NCBI GenBank assembly: GCA_022822135.1
Contig: JAJECH010000014.1
Location: 45,898-109,897 of the forward strand
Direction: 5' to 3'
Source of the DNA: Pseudomonadales bacterium
Lineage (GTDB): Bacteria; Pseudomonadota; Gammaproteobacteria; Pseudomonadales; Azotimanducaceae
Length of the DNA: 64,000 nt
This document shows positions 8,981-18,332 of this stretch, piece by piece (position 1 is the first letter of the stretch; each line of letters opens with the position of its first letter). A program made the position numbers and the translations under genes. The notes under the pieces are model-generated. The model saw only the letters and a program-made list of their open reading frames with translations, did not search any database and was not told where the DNA came from.

Positions 8981-10252
8981 TTAAGTTGCCGCGACAACAG
9001 GTTCTAAATCGACGCCAGGAGCGTTGCGGAGTCGCGCAAGACTCGAGTCATTGAGATCGACACATAGCGTCGCAGTGCCATCGTTCTCATAGCGTTCGTC
9101 TTTCACCGCGCCGAGACCGTACAACCACGCGCGCAGTTTCCCTGCGTCAGGAGGTAAGTGCACTTCAAACAATTGGGTGATTCCGCCTAGATGTGCACCA
9201 AGCGCCACAAGCAACTCATCAAATCCAGTTCGCTCTAACGCACTTACATGGATCCCGGTCATACACTCGACATTTCGATGTACGCCTTGATCAATCTTGT
9301 TGAGTACATTGATGGTCGGAATCTCGCCGGCACCAATCTCAGTCAGAATGTCTTGCACATCGTGAATCATGCGACCAGCATCCGCGGCTGACGCATCAAT
9401 CACATGCAAAAGCAAATCGGCTTGCGACACCTCTTCAAGTGTTGCCTTAAATGCCGCAACCAACGACATCGGCAAATCACGAATGAAACCAACGGTATCG
9501 GCAATCAAACCGGTTCCAACGCCAGGAAGCGCTATACGCCGTGTGGTCGGGTCGAGGGTGGCGAATAAACGATCATCCGAATACACCTCTGACGCCGTGA
9601 GGGCATTGAACAGCGTGGATTTTCCGGCGTTCGTGTAGCCTACCAACGCAATGGTCAGAACGTCGTTTCGATGTCGTCGTCTACGATGTTGTTCACGGTG
9701 TTGAACGACCTTTTCAAGGCGTTTCTCAACATTGAAGATGCGCCGATGGATCAACCCCTTGTCGATGGAGCTCTGCAGTTCACCGGCACCCCGCATGTTG
9801 ACGCCACCACGTTGTCGGTCCAAGTGTGACCACCCGCCCACCACATGGGTTTGAGCGTGTTTCAGCAACGCCAATTCCACTTGCAGTTTGCCTTCACGAG
9901 TCTGCGCGCGTTGCTCAAATATCGTCAAGATCAATTCGGTACGGGTCAAAACTCGGCGATCAAGCGCCATCTCTAGATTTCGCTGCTGCGAGGCAGTCAA
10001 TTCGCAATCAATGATCACTAGTGACAAATCGTGTAAGTCAAGTTCCTCCCGCAATTCTGCTACCTTGCCACTACCCAATCCAGTTCGTGGGTTCGGTTCA
10101 TGACGGGTAATTGCGAGCTCAATCTTCGGTACGTAACCAGAAGAGAAGACGAGCTCCCTGAATTCCGCTAGGTTGTGAGGAGACTTTGAATGGTCAAATC
10201 GCAACGACAGAAGCATGGCTTCAAGGCCAGCTTCGGGACGATCAAAAAACAT
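8981..10252 (-). CDS. hflX: Ribosome-associated GTPase HflX
   Basis: A 423-residue GTPase. The N-terminal HflX domain (about 20-190) includes GSGKVAEL and the linker VGGWSHLDRQRGG. The G domain starts with the P-loop GYTNAGKSTLFN (about 208-219), followed by DPTTRR (G2), DTVGFI (G3) and NKID (G4). HflX splits stalled 70S ribosomes, especially after heat stress. In E. coli this gene follows hfq. Here miaA lies directly upstream with only about 150 bases between. Confidence 0.97.
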   Translation of the reverse strand: MFFDRPEAGLEAMLLSLRFDHSKSPHNLAEFRELVFSSGYVPKIELAITRHEPNPRTGLGSGKVAELREELDLHDLSLVIIDCELTASQQRNLEMALDRRVLTRTELILTIFEQRAQTREGKLQVELALLKHAQTHVVGGWSHLDRQRGGVNMRGAGELQSSIDKGLIHRRIFNVEKRLEKVVQHREQHRRRRHRNDVLTIALVGYTNAGKSTLFNALTASEVYSDDRLFATLDPTTRRIALPGVGTGLIADTVGFIRDLPMSLVAAFKATLEEVSQADLLLHVIDASAADAGRMIHDVQDILTEIGAGEIPTINVLNKIDQGVHRNVECMTGIHVSALERTGFDELLVALGAHLGGITQLFEVHLPPDAGKLRAWLYGLGAVKDERYENDGTATLCVDLNDSSLARLRNAPGVDLEPVVAAT

Positions 10253-10324
10253 GGTAGGTAAATTCTCGAGTCAAGTTTCGTTTTGCGCTCTAAGCCCTTT
10301 TAAATGTTGCCCAGACACTATGAC

Positions 10325-10361
10325 AACACCGTTGGAGAGGTGTTCTCCTGATCTTTCAGGA
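10325..10361. repeat. Two adjacent stem-loops in the miaA-hflX gap, where hfq is expected
   Basis: AACACC (10325-10330) pairs with GGTGTT (10339-10344) over an 8-base loop, and one base further on TCCTGA (10346-10351) pairs with TCAGGA (10356-10361) over a 4-base loop, followed on the plus strand by CTTTT. On the minus strand, the direction of both flanking genes, no T-run follows, so this is not a clear terminator for miaA. It may affect RNA processing or stability in the gap. Confidence 0.4.
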
Positions 10362-10402
10362 CTTTTAGATTTAGCGCAATGTTCGGCTCGAGAGTGAAAC
10401 GG

Positions 10403-11344
10403 TTAACGCACTAGAACTTCAATCATAAGCTCAACGGAAGACGCCTCGATGAGATTTAGCTTCGCCCATTGACGCAACCACGTCAATTGCTTGCGCGCTA
10501 ATCGTCGCGTTGCGAACAGGACTTTCTCAAATACTTGCGTCTCATCGACGCAATCGGGATGTTCGTCAAGATGCTCCCAGATCTCGCGATAACCTACTGT
10601 ACGCATGGACAAACTATCTCGACTTAACTTCGGACGACGTCGCAATGCACGAACTTCATCGACCAGTCCGTCGGCAAACATCCCCCGCAAGCGTGACTCG
10701 ATTCGATCGTGCAGCACCTGCCTTGGTATATCAGGCATCAAAAACTCTAGGAGCTCGCCATCCAAGCGCTCAGTTGCCGGCGCGACGGCACGTTCCTTCC
10801 ATAGTTCTCCGATCGGTTTACCCGTCAAGCGAAAGACCTCGATGGCGCGTTCCATGCGTCGCAGATTCCTTGGACTAATTCGCAACGCCGAGTCGGGATC
10901 AATTCGTGCCAATTCGGCATGTACCGCATCCAGTCCATCTTGCTCTGCTAATTCGCGTATCTCTGACCTAACTTTGGGGTCCGCACTTGGTAGATTCGCC
11001 AAGCCCTCTCTGAACGCTCGGAAATACATCATGCTACCACCCACGAGCAGAGGAAGCTTGCCATCCGACAGTGCTTCCTTTACCGCCTCGTCCGCCAGCG
11101 CACAGAACTCCTGGACGGAGAATGAGTCCTCTGGATCTCGAATATCAACTAGTGCATGAGGGAACGAGTGACGCGTCGCGATGCTGGGTTTGGCCGTGCC
11201 GATGTCTAACTCTCGATAGACCATGGCGGAATCGACGCTGATCAGCGCCACTTCGACACGTCGGGCTAAGGCGAGCGCGAACTCAGTTTTCCCGCTCGCA
11301 GTCGGGCCGATGAGCGTTGCAATACGGCGCGAACGTGAGCTCAA
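10403..11344 (-). CDS. miaA: tRNA dimethylallyltransferase
   Basis: A 313-residue enzyme with the P-loop GPTASGKTEFALALA (about 13-27), the DSAMVYRELDIGTAKPS signature (about 38-54), GGSMMYFRA and the C-terminal LARKQLTWLR. It adds dimethylallyl to N6 of A37 in tRNAs reading UNN codons. The only in-frame start near the family N terminus is TTG at 11342-11344; an ATG just upstream is out of frame and stops within five codons. mutL ends 7 bases upstream. The usual downstream partner hfq is missing. Confidence 0.96.
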   Translation of the reverse strand: MSSRSRRIATLIGPTASGKTEFALALARRVEVALISVDSAMVYRELDIGTAKPSIATRHSFPHALVDIRDPEDSFSVQEFCALADEAVKEALSDGKLPLLVGGSMMYFRAFREGLANLPSADPKVRSEIRELAEQDGLDAVHAELARIDPDSALRISPRNLRRMERAIEVFRLTGKPIGELWKERAVAPATERLDGELLEFLMPDIPRQVLHDRIESRLRGMFADGLVDEVRALRRRPKLSRDSLSMRTVGYREIWEHLDEHPDCVDETQVFEKVLFATRRLARKQLTWLRQWAKLNLIEASSVELMIEVLVR

Positions 11345-11351
11345 GCGTGGC

Positions 11352-13154
11352 TCATTGTCCGCGTAAGAACTTGCGATCGAGATCCTTCAGACTTTGCGTC
11401 CTAAATGTTGGGCGTCCATGATTACATTGTCCCGCATTCTCTGTGACCTCCATCTTCCGGAGCAATGCGTTCATTTCGTCTAGCGTCAGACGACGATTGA
11501 AGCGAATGGCGTTGTGGCAAGCCATCGTGGCAAAGATCTGATGCTCTCGAGCGGAAACGGCATCGGTTTGACCGTGTTCGCGCAAGTCATCGAGCACGTC
11601 ACTCAATAGCGTCTGCATATCGCTTGTCGCAAGCAACGCGGGGATTTCTCGCAACTTCACCGTTGTTGGACCAGCGCGTTCGACCACCAATCCGACGTTA
11701 AGGAGCTCTTCGGCGTGCTCTTCCACAAGCTCTGCGTCTTGAACACCTACGTCAAGCGTCTCCGGGATCAACAATCGCTGCCTAGCTAGTTCGTTTCGAC
11801 CTCTATGCGCTTTCATTTCCTCGTACAGAACACGCTCGTGGGCCGCATGCATATCGACGACAACAAGCCCTTCATCGTTCTCTGACAAGATGTATGCGCC
11901 TTTTAGTTGACCGATCGCGTTACCCAACGGTGGCAAAACCGACTCAGTCTCCTCCGCTAGATTTCCATCTTCCGTGGATTCTGCGGGTTCTCGACTTTCC
12001 GGGAGCAGCGCCTCTGACAACCACCATTGCTTCCTTGCCTGATCGGGGTCACCTAGTCCCAAGCTGTGCTGTCGCGCAGTTCCAACACTCAAATTTGGGT
12101 TTGAGGCAATGACCGGATCTTGATCGGTAACTAAATCCGATTCGACATGGCGACTTCGGTCCGTCGGGTCGGCTCGCAAACTGTGGTAGATGCCGGACAT
12201 AATGAAATCGTGCACCATTCGGTTGTTGCGATAGCGGACTTCACTCTTCGTTGGATGCACATTCACATCCACGTCCGTTGGCTCAAGTTCTAGAAACAGC
12301 GCAAAGACCGGATGTCGGCCATGAAACAGAACGTCCTTGTACGCCTGTTTAACGGCATGCGCAACTAAATAATCCTGAACACTTCGGCCGTTTACGTAGA
12401 AAAACTGCCGACTCGAGTTACTCCGAGTGAAATTGGGACTTCCGACCCACCCCCAGAGCCGTAGATCGTTGCGCGTGATGTCCACGCGTATGGCTTCATC
12501 TATGAAATCTTGTCCCAGTACATGAGCCACCCGCTCGTCGGCCGTGCGAGCGGAACTCATACGTTCGAGCTCACGACCATTGTGACGCAATGTAAACCCG
12601 CATAAGGGATTACCTAGCGCAAGGACACGAGTGATTTCGGTGATCTGGTTGAGTTCGCTCCGAGTGGTCTTAAGAAAACGTCGACGAGCTGGCGTGTTGT
12701 AGAACAAATCGCTAACTTCAACTGTGGTGCCGGTTGGGCGACCTTGAGGTTTGAAATGGACCTCCTTGCCGCCTTCAAGCCGAAGTGCCCACGCGTTGGT
12801 CGCGTCTTGGGGGCGCGAACATATGTCCAATTTCGCTACAGCCGCCACACTTGCCAGCGCTTCGCCGCGAAATCCCATGGTCAAGACCCGTTCAATATCC
12901 GTCGCGTGGCGGATCTTGCTCGTGGCATGACGTTCGACCGCAAGTGGCAAGTCGTCTTTGGTGATGCCGACCCCATTGTCACTTACGACAATCTGTCGCA
13001 CCCCGCCCTCTTCGATTCCAATGTCGATCGCTGTCGCCTTTGCGTCAAGACTGTTTTCGACCAGTTCTTTGACGATTGAAGCCGGACGTTCGATGACTTC
13101 ACCGGCCGCAATCTGATCGGCGACCACCTGCTCAAGACGGTGAATTCGAGACAT
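11352..13154 (-). CDS. mutL: DNA mismatch repair protein MutL (endonuclease type)
   Basis: A 600-residue protein. The N-terminal GHKL ATPase has AGEVIERPASIVKELVENSL (about 17-36), DNGVGI and GFRGEALASVAAV. The C-terminal domain begins near residue 410 and contains DMHAAHERVLYEE, which corresponds to the DQHAx2ERx4E endonuclease motif with M in place of Q. It also has ACHNAIRF and CNHGRPTF, typical of MutL proteins that nick DNA themselves. This fits a lineage without MutH/Dam-directed repair, although neither can be excluded from this window. Part of amiC-mutL-miaA order. Confidence 0.97.
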   Translation of the reverse strand: MSRIHRLEQVVADQIAAGEVIERPASIVKELVENSLDAKATAIDIGIEEGGVRQIVVSDNGVGITKDDLPLAVERHATSKIRHATDIERVLTMGFRGEALASVAAVAKLDICSRPQDATNAWALRLEGGKEVHFKPQGRPTGTTVEVSDLFYNTPARRRFLKTTRSELNQITEITRVLALGNPLCGFTLRHNGRELERMSSARTADERVAHVLGQDFIDEAIRVDITRNDLRLWGWVGSPNFTRSNSSRQFFYVNGRSVQDYLVAHAVKQAYKDVLFHGRHPVFALFLELEPTDVDVNVHPTKSEVRYRNNRMVHDFIMSGIYHSLRADPTDRSRHVESDLVTDQDPVIASNPNLSVGTARQHSLGLGDPDQARKQWWLSEALLPESREPAESTEDGNLAEETESVLPPLGNAIGQLKGAYILSENDEGLVVVDMHAAHERVLYEEMKAHRGRNELARQRLLIPETLDVGVQDAELVEEHAEELLNVGLVVERAGPTTVKLREIPALLATSDMQTLLSDVLDDLREHGQTDAVSAREHQIFATMACHNAIRFNRRLTLDEMNALLRKMEVTENAGQCNHGRPTFRTQSLKDLDRKFLRGQ

Positions 13155-13303
13155 GGGTTGTTTTGGAATTAGCTGTTCGTAATCTACCTGATCGAGTTAG
13201 CAGAGACTAACACGAAACGGAACCGAGATTTTAAGTTCAGAATCCAGCAAACGCTTGTCTACGCGTTTCGGATTAATCGAACTTGAGGTGAAGCAGCGAA
13301 ACG

Positions 13304-14719
13304 CTAGTTAGTAATCGGAATCGTAAGCGTTTGGCCAGGATAGATCCGATCGGAAGTTAAGTCGTTCGCTGCACGTATTGCTGACACCGAAACCTGCTGT
13401 CGTGAGGCAATAACGGATAGCGAATCGCCATTTCTGACTTTGTATACCATGGTTGATGGTGCGAGGTCGCAAGCTACCTTACCTTCAGCTAGATCCGTAT
13501 ATCGCGGCGGGTTCTCGCAGAAATGTCGCAGAATCGTGTCACTGATCGCGTTCGCAATGATGTTCTGGTGCGCGTTCGTTGAAAGCAAGCGAGCTTCCTG
13601 GGGATTCGAAAGAAAACCGGTCTCAACGAGAATTGACGGAATCGCTGTAGCGCTGAGCACCACGAAGCCAGCATCGGTGACTTGGTACTCACCTCGGCGC
13701 GAGTCAAAGCTTTTAGGATGAATCTCCGCCACACTGTCAATTGAGTGCAGCATCTTCTTGCCGACAGACACGGCTTCAGCCAGAGCTTCCTGTCGTCCTT
13801 TGACGTTCAAGAATTTGAGCTTTTCGCGATCCGCGTAGCAGCTGGAATCGACCCAGGCCGAAACACCTCCGACCCAGTCCGCGCGATTTTCATTCTGAAC
13901 AAGCCACTTCGCCAATTCTGATTGTGCTTTGCCCTGAGAAAGGACGTACGCCGATGCCCCACGGGGACGCGGATTGTGAAAGGCGTCGGCGTGAATCGAG
14001 ACGAATAAACGCGCTTTCGTGTTTTGAGCGACGCGATAACGGTTGTGAAGTGGAACCTCGTAATCCCGATCGCGTGTCATGACAACTCGAAAACCTGGTT
14101 GGCGGTTGATACGCGTCTGGACTTTCTTGGAGATCGAGAGGGTGATGTTCTTCTCCATCGCACGATTGACTGCGATCGCACCAGGATCTTCACCACCGTG
14201 ACCGGCATCGACCACAATCACGATGTTGCTGTCATGCTCGGCTGTGCAACTTTCCTGAACTTCGTGCGGGAAGTCGATCACCAGACGATTGCCGTGCGGA
14301 CCGTTAGGTCCAAGGGTTTGAATCTTCGGCGCTTTCACCTCCGTCAGGTCCAGCACGACTCGCAAAGCACCATTACGCTCGCCGAACCGAACTCCTCGGA
14401 ACTGGATACTCTCGACAAATGGCGTCTTGAAATTCTGACTTAACTTCGCGTCTCTTATGTCGACAAAAAAGCGAGCCGGCTCGGAAAGTAGGTCAGACTT
14501 GAACTTCGGGGGAGCAGTGAGGTCGAAAACCACTCGCGTGAAATGTGGGCTATCCGAATAGCGAATACCCACGAGCTCAGTTGCGAGGGCGCTCGTACCA
14601 AGCGCAATTATCAAAAAGCTCGCTAGTGCTCGGGCGAGACGGTTTTCAGTGTATGTACGAAGGCTCGAGACCCCGATTAGGCGTCTCGACGTTGCGAAGT
14701 ACGTAATCGCGGCTTGCAT
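13304..14719 (-). CDS. amiC: N-acetylmuramoyl-L-alanine amidase with AMIN and LysM domains
   Basis: A 471-residue exported cell-wall amidase. A hydrophobic signal segment near residues 30-47 (ending in ALA) follows a long N-terminal stretch, so the true start may be internal. The AMIN targeting domain covers about 48-155. The Amidase_3 zinc hydrolase (about 165-395) has zinc ligands in VVDAGHGGEDPGA, MEKNITL and VSIHADAF, and the catalytic glutamate in LVETGFLSN. A C-terminal LysM domain (about 425-470) contains YKVRNGDSLSVIASR and binds peptidoglycan. It splits septal peptidoglycan during daughter-cell separation. LysM makes it more like Pseudomonas AmiB than E. coli AmiC, so the symbol is approximate. 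Confidence 0.95.
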   Translation of the reverse strand: MQAAITYFATSRRLIGVSSLRTYTENRLARALASFLIIALGTSALATELVGIRYSDSPHFTRVVFDLTAPPKFKSDLLSEPARFFVDIRDAKLSQNFKTPFVESIQFRGVRFGERNGALRVVLDLTEVKAPKIQTLGPNGPHGNRLVIDFPHEVQESCTAEHDSNIVIVVDAGHGGEDPGAIAVNRAMEKNITLSISKKVQTRINRQPGFRVVMTRDRDYEVPLHNRYRVAQNTKARLFVSIHADAFHNPRPRGASAYVLSQGKAQSELAKWLVQNENRADWVGGVSAWVDSSCYADREKLKFLNVKGRQEALAEAVSVGKKMLHSIDSVAEIHPKSFDSRRGEYQVTDAGFVVLSATAIPSILVETGFLSNPQEARLLSTNAHQNIIANAISDTILRHFCENPPRYTDLAEGKVACDLAPSTMVYKVRNGDSLSVIASRQQVSVSAIRAANDLTSDRIYPGQTLTIPITN

Positions 14720-14789
14720 CCGTGCAAGAGCAATGTCATCCGTGAACGTGTGATTTTATGACTTTCTACGAAAATGGGAAAGGTCTCGT

Positions 14790-15221
14790 TCAAAGCAACA
14801 CGAAGCGAGCAACCCGCCCGTCCCGGCGAATCTCGAGATCGATGACCAGATCTGCGGTCGGTAGATAGCCTTCACCTCGCTCAGGCCACTCGATAAACGT
14901 CAGACTAACATCTCTTAGCACGTCTTCTAGACCAATAAACTCAAGCTCCACCGGATCCGTTACCCGATACAGGTCCAGATGGGCAATTGAAAGACCGTCG
15001 ATTTCGTATGGTTCAACCAGCGTGTAGGTCGGTGACTTTACTGATCCTCCGTATCCTAATGCACGTAAATAACCGCGAACCAGGGTCGTTTTACCCGCAC
15101 CAAGATCGCCTCGCAAATAGACAACACCGCTGTCAAACTGGGTTGTCAGGTCCGCACCGAGTGCGAGCGTCGCGGCTTCGTCAAGTAACTCGATATGCCG
15201 ACTTGCCTTTGCTAACCCCAT
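14790..15221 (-). CDS. tsaE: tRNA threonylcarbamoyladenosine biosynthesis ATPase TsaE
   Basis: A 143-residue protein with the Walker A motif GDLGAGKTTLVRGYLRALG (about 38-56), SPTYTLVEPY (about 63-72), HLDLYR and FIEWPERG. TsaE works with TsaB and TsaD to make t6A37 in ANN-decoding tRNAs. Its start overlaps the end of nnr by 10 bases, which suggests coupled translation in nnr-tsaE-amiC. Confidence 0.96.
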   Translation of the reverse strand: MGLAKASRHIELLDEAATLALGADLTTQFDSGVVYLRGDLGAGKTTLVRGYLRALGYGGSVKSPTYTLVEPYEIDGLSIAHLDLYRVTDPVELEFIGLEDVLRDVSLTFIEWPERGEGYLPTADLVIDLEIRRDGRVARFVLL

Positions 15222-16678
15222 GGGTGCAACGACTCAATGAGGTCACCCGCGATCACACCACGGCCATTCGCATGCGATCGAGCGCGTTGACCCGCCGAGG
15301 CATGCAGATACACACCTAACGCGGTCGCCCGCAATGGCTCATCTAGTTGCGCATACGCGGCTGCCACGATTCCAGTGAGAACATCGCCGCTACCAGCGGT
15401 GCTTAATGCAGGCTCCGCGATATCACAAATAGCGTGGACCTCGCCGTCATTGGCAACAAGCGATCCCGCACCTTTAAGCACGCCGACTGCATGTAACTGA
15501 ACCGTCAGGCGTTTCACAGCACCAACACGATCGTTTTCGATCGCGGCCGTCGTCGTGTCAAGAAGGCGAGCTGCTTCCCCTGGATGTGGCGTGACGATCG
15601 AGCCTGAAGGAAGCGCATACGACCCTTTTGCTTGCAGATTCAGTGCGTCAGCATCAACGACCAAAGGTTTATCACTCGAACTTACATTCTCTAGTAGGTT
15701 TCTTGCCCAAGGATCGACGCCGAGTCCAGGACCTATCGCTATCACATCAGCCTGCTCAATTAAAGAAGGATCAATCTCTCCTTCGTCAGAGCCGCGAACC
15801 ATTAATTCCGGGCGGCGAGACAGTAAATTTCCGGCATGGTCTGGATGCGTAACGACCGAAACCAACCCGGCGCCTGTCCGAAGACAAGCTTCCCCAGCTA
15901 GCAGCACAGCACCTCCCATGCCGCGATTCCCGCCAACAATCAGAACGTGACCGAAGTGACCCTTGTGACTACTTGGTTGCCGCTTAGGCAGCTCTCGCTC
16001 AGCTTTATTGGTCGGCAATACAGGTATGCCAGCGACACGATCGAACGCCTCCGACGGTATTTCCAGTGACGAGGTCACGACCTCACCCGCTACGTTGCAT
16101 GCTTTACCCGTGGCTAATGCGAGCTTACGGCCTACAAAACACGTCGTAAGGTCCGCACGCACAGGTTCTTCGATCAAGAAACCACCAGTGTCCGCGTCAA
16201 CACCACTCGGCAAATCCAACGCCACAACGGGTTTGTTTACCGCGTTGATACGGCCAATCGCAGCGGCAAACGTTGGACGTACCTCACCTCTGACTCCCGT
16301 ACCCAACAAGGCATCCACGACGACGTCTCCCGATATTTCTTCATCCAACGAAAACGCCAATCCGAGATCAGTGATCGAATCAAGCGCACGCTTGGCATCC
16401 CCTTGCAAGCGGCTTACGTCCCCAACTTGCACAATTTGAACAGGAATCTGCCGGGAATGTAATGCGCCAGCCAGTAGGTACCCGTCTCCTGCATTGTTGC
16501 CGCTACCACATACAATGCTGACGGACTTTGGTTGCGACCAGCGCTTCAAGAGCTCTGCCATGGCAAAACTCGCGGCCCGATACATGAGCCGAAATCCCGA
16601 TATTCCGAGCTCTTCGATCGCTATGCGGTCGATTTCACGGCACTCTGTACCAGTAAATACACGTTCCAGAGAGCCCAT
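15212..16678 (-). CDS. nnr: Bifunctional NAD(P)H-hydrate epimerase / ADP-dependent dehydratase
   Basis: A fusion of about 488 residues counted from the ATG at 16676-16678; a TTG four codons upstream is the longest alternative. The N-terminal YjeF_N epimerase domain (about 1-210) contains CGSGNNAGDGYLLAG and ALLGTGVRGEV. The C-terminal ribokinase-like dehydratase (about 225-488) has VGGNRGMGGAVLLAGEA and the motif STAGSGDVLTGI. Together they repair NADH and NADPH damaged by hydration. The start lies only about 18 bases from the likely queG start on the other strand, so promoters of both genes must overlap coding DNA. Confidence 0.96.
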   Translation of the reverse strand: MGSLERVFTGTECREIDRIAIEELGISGFRLMYRAASFAMAELLKRWSQPKSVSIVCGSGNNAGDGYLLAGALHSRQIPVQIVQVGDVSRLQGDAKRALDSITDLGLAFSLDEEISGDVVVDALLGTGVRGEVRPTFAAAIGRINAVNKPVVALDLPSGVDADTGGFLIEEPVRADLTTCFVGRKLALATGKACNVAGEVVTSSLEIPSEAFDRVAGIPVLPTNKAERELPKRQPSSHKGHFGHVLIVGGNRGMGGAVLLAGEACLRTGAGLVSVVTHPDHAGNLLSRRPELMVRGSDEGEIDPSLIEQADVIAIGPGLGVDPWARNLLENVSSSDKPLVVDADALNLQAKGSYALPSGSIVTPHPGEAARLLDTTTAAIENDRVGAVKRLTVQLHAVGVLKGAGSLVANDGEVHAICDIAEPALSTAGSGDVLTGIVAAAYAQLDEPLRATALGVYLHASAGQRARSHANGRGVIAGDLIESLHPWG

Positions 16679-16696
16679 GCACTCGATCAAAAAAGC

Positions 16697-17791
16697 TTGA
16701 AATCAAGAGAAATTATCGCCCTCCAGCGGCAGATTCACGAGTGGGCCCGAGAACTCGGGTTTCAGCAAGTCGGGTTCACGGATACCGACCTAAGCGCGTA
16801 CTCGCCTGACTATCGACAGTGGCTCGCGAAACGTTTTTACGGCGAGATGAACTACATGGCACGTAATGTAGAAAAACGTGTCGACCCGAGCGCATTGCTG
16901 CCTGGAACTGTATGCATCATCAGCGCTCTCATGAATTACCTCACTGAAGATAGTCCACGCCTAAACGACGACCCGAACGCAGCCAATATTTCTCAATATG
17001 CACTTGGTCGGGATTACCACAAGACGGTGAGGAAACGCCTCAATCAACTCGCAGAACGCATTGAGCGCCATGTCGACCACAAGTTCCGCGCATTTGTCGA
17101 TTCGGCTCCGGTTCTCGAGAAGCCCCTTGCCTCCAAGGCCGGTTTAGGCTGGATTGGGAAGCACACATTGGTGCTGAACGAAGAAGCCGGGTCGTTTTTC
17201 TTCCTCGGCGAGATCTTTACAAACATCCCGTTCAACCCAAACGAAGAAACTGTGGAAGACCGTTGTGGTGCCTGCCGCGCCTGCATCAATGTATGTCCTA
17301 CGCAAGCAATCATTGGCCCACGTCAACTTGACGCACGGCGGTGTATTTCGTATCTCACAATCGAACATAAAGGCGCAATCCCGGTTGAGTTTCGAAAGGC
17401 GATTGGGAACCGGGTGTTCGGCTGTGACGATTGTCAGCTCATCTGCCCGTGGAACCGCTTTGCACGAACATCAATCGAGACCGATTTCACGCCGCGACAC
17501 GGATTAGACAACGCGACATTAATTGACCTCCTAGCGTGGGACGAAGCCACTTTCCTCAAGCGTACGGAAGGTATGGCATTGCGCCGAGTCAACTTCTCCC
17601 AATGGGTTCGTAATCTAGCGGTAGCAGCTGGCAACGCTAAACCGAGTACGTCCTTAAAGGTTGCGCTAGAAGGTCAATGTTCGAAAGCACAAGAACGTGG
17701 CGATGAAATGTGTTTAGAGCACCTTGAGTGGGCGCTTAATCAACTTGAGTCGGCGGACTTGGCTTCAGAAAGTGCTCGCGATAAAGCTTGA
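16697..17791 (+). CDS. queG: Epoxyqueuosine reductase QueG
   Basis: A cobalamin-dependent iron-sulfur enzyme that reduces epoxyqueuosine to queuosine in tRNA wobble positions. The frame is open from 16532, but alignment with E. coli QueG (RELGFQQVGFTDTDLS at its N terminus) favours the TTG at 16697-16699, giving 364 residues; no strong ribosome-binding site decides this. VDSAPVLEKPLASKAGLGW is the family core. Two 4Fe-4S motifs are visible: CGACRACINVCPTQAI and CDDCQLICPWN. The 3' end overlaps orn by 56 bases tail to tail. Confidence 0.95.
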   Translation: MKSREIIALQRQIHEWARELGFQQVGFTDTDLSAYSPDYRQWLAKRFYGEMNYMARNVEKRVDPSALLPGTVCIISALMNYLTEDSPRLNDDPNAANISQYALGRDYHKTVRKRLNQLAERIERHVDHKFRAFVDSAPVLEKPLASKAGLGWIGKHTLVLNEEAGSFFFLGEIFTNIPFNPNEETVEDRCGACRACINVCPTQAIIGPRQLDARRCISYLTIEHKGAIPVEFRKAIGNRVFGCDDCQLICPWNRFARTSIETDFTPRHGLDNATLIDLLAWDEATFLKRTEGMALRRVNFSQWVRNLAVAAGNAKPSTSLKVALEGQCSKAQERGDEMCLEHLEWALNQLESADLASESARDKA

Positions 17792-18311
17792 GCTCATTGA
17801 TGGACTCGCGAATATCGTCTAGCGCACGGTGTTGCGCTTGCTTCGCGACCTGATCCAACAAACTAGGTGACCACCGCCGTGCTAGTTCCTTCACGGTACT
17901 CACATCAATTAAGCGATAGTGCAGATAGTGCTCTACTGTCGGCATGTAACGAGCTAGAAATCGACGATCTTGCCAAACAGAATTTCCGCACAGTGGGGAC
18001 GTATGAATCTCCACATGTTTACGAATCAGATCGAACGTCGTCGCCTCTGCCTCTTCGATGCTGATCTCTGACGCTCTTACCCGATCGAGTAGACCGGATT
18101 CGGCATGGTGCTTACGACTCCAATCATTCATCGTCTCGAGAACGGATTCCGGCTGACGGACGACCAGCGAATCGCTTTCCTCGATGATGTTGAGGTCGTT
18201 ATCTGTAATGATGGTCGCAACCTCCAAAATGACGTCTTTTTCTACATCTAAGCCTGTCATTTCAAGGTCTATCCACACCAGGCGTGGCGACTGCTTATAG
18301 TTTGCGCTCAA
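17736..18311 (-). CDS. orn: Oligoribonuclease
   Basis: A DEDDh 3'-5' exonuclease that degrades two- to five-base RNAs and pGpG, essential in many Gammaproteobacteria. With the TTG start at 18309-18311 it has 191 residues (181 in E. coli). Motif I is LVWIDLEMTGLD, motif II lies in CGNSVWQDRRFLARYMP, and motif III in HRALDDIRESI with the catalytic His and Asp. A frame extending another 50 codons upstream has no similarity to the family and would overlap the sulfurtransferase start. In E. coli rsgA follows between orn and psd; it is not here. Confidence 0.95.
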   Translation of the reverse strand: MSANYKQSPRLVWIDLEMTGLDVEKDVILEVATIITDNDLNIIEESDSLVVRQPESVLETMNDWSRKHHAESGLLDRVRASEISIEEAEATTFDLIRKHVEIHTSPLCGNSVWQDRRFLARYMPTVEHYLHYRLIDVSTVKELARRWSPSLLDQVAKQAQHRALDDIRESINELKLYREHFLKPSPPTQVD

Positions 18312-18332
18312 ATTTTTCCGCGAAGTAGCACG

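Noticed and set aside
10215..10397. 60-codon plus-strand frame between hflX and miaA, considered as hfq
   Set aside because: It lacks the Sm motifs, overlaps the hflX start on the other strand and has the wrong orientation; treated as a shadow frame.
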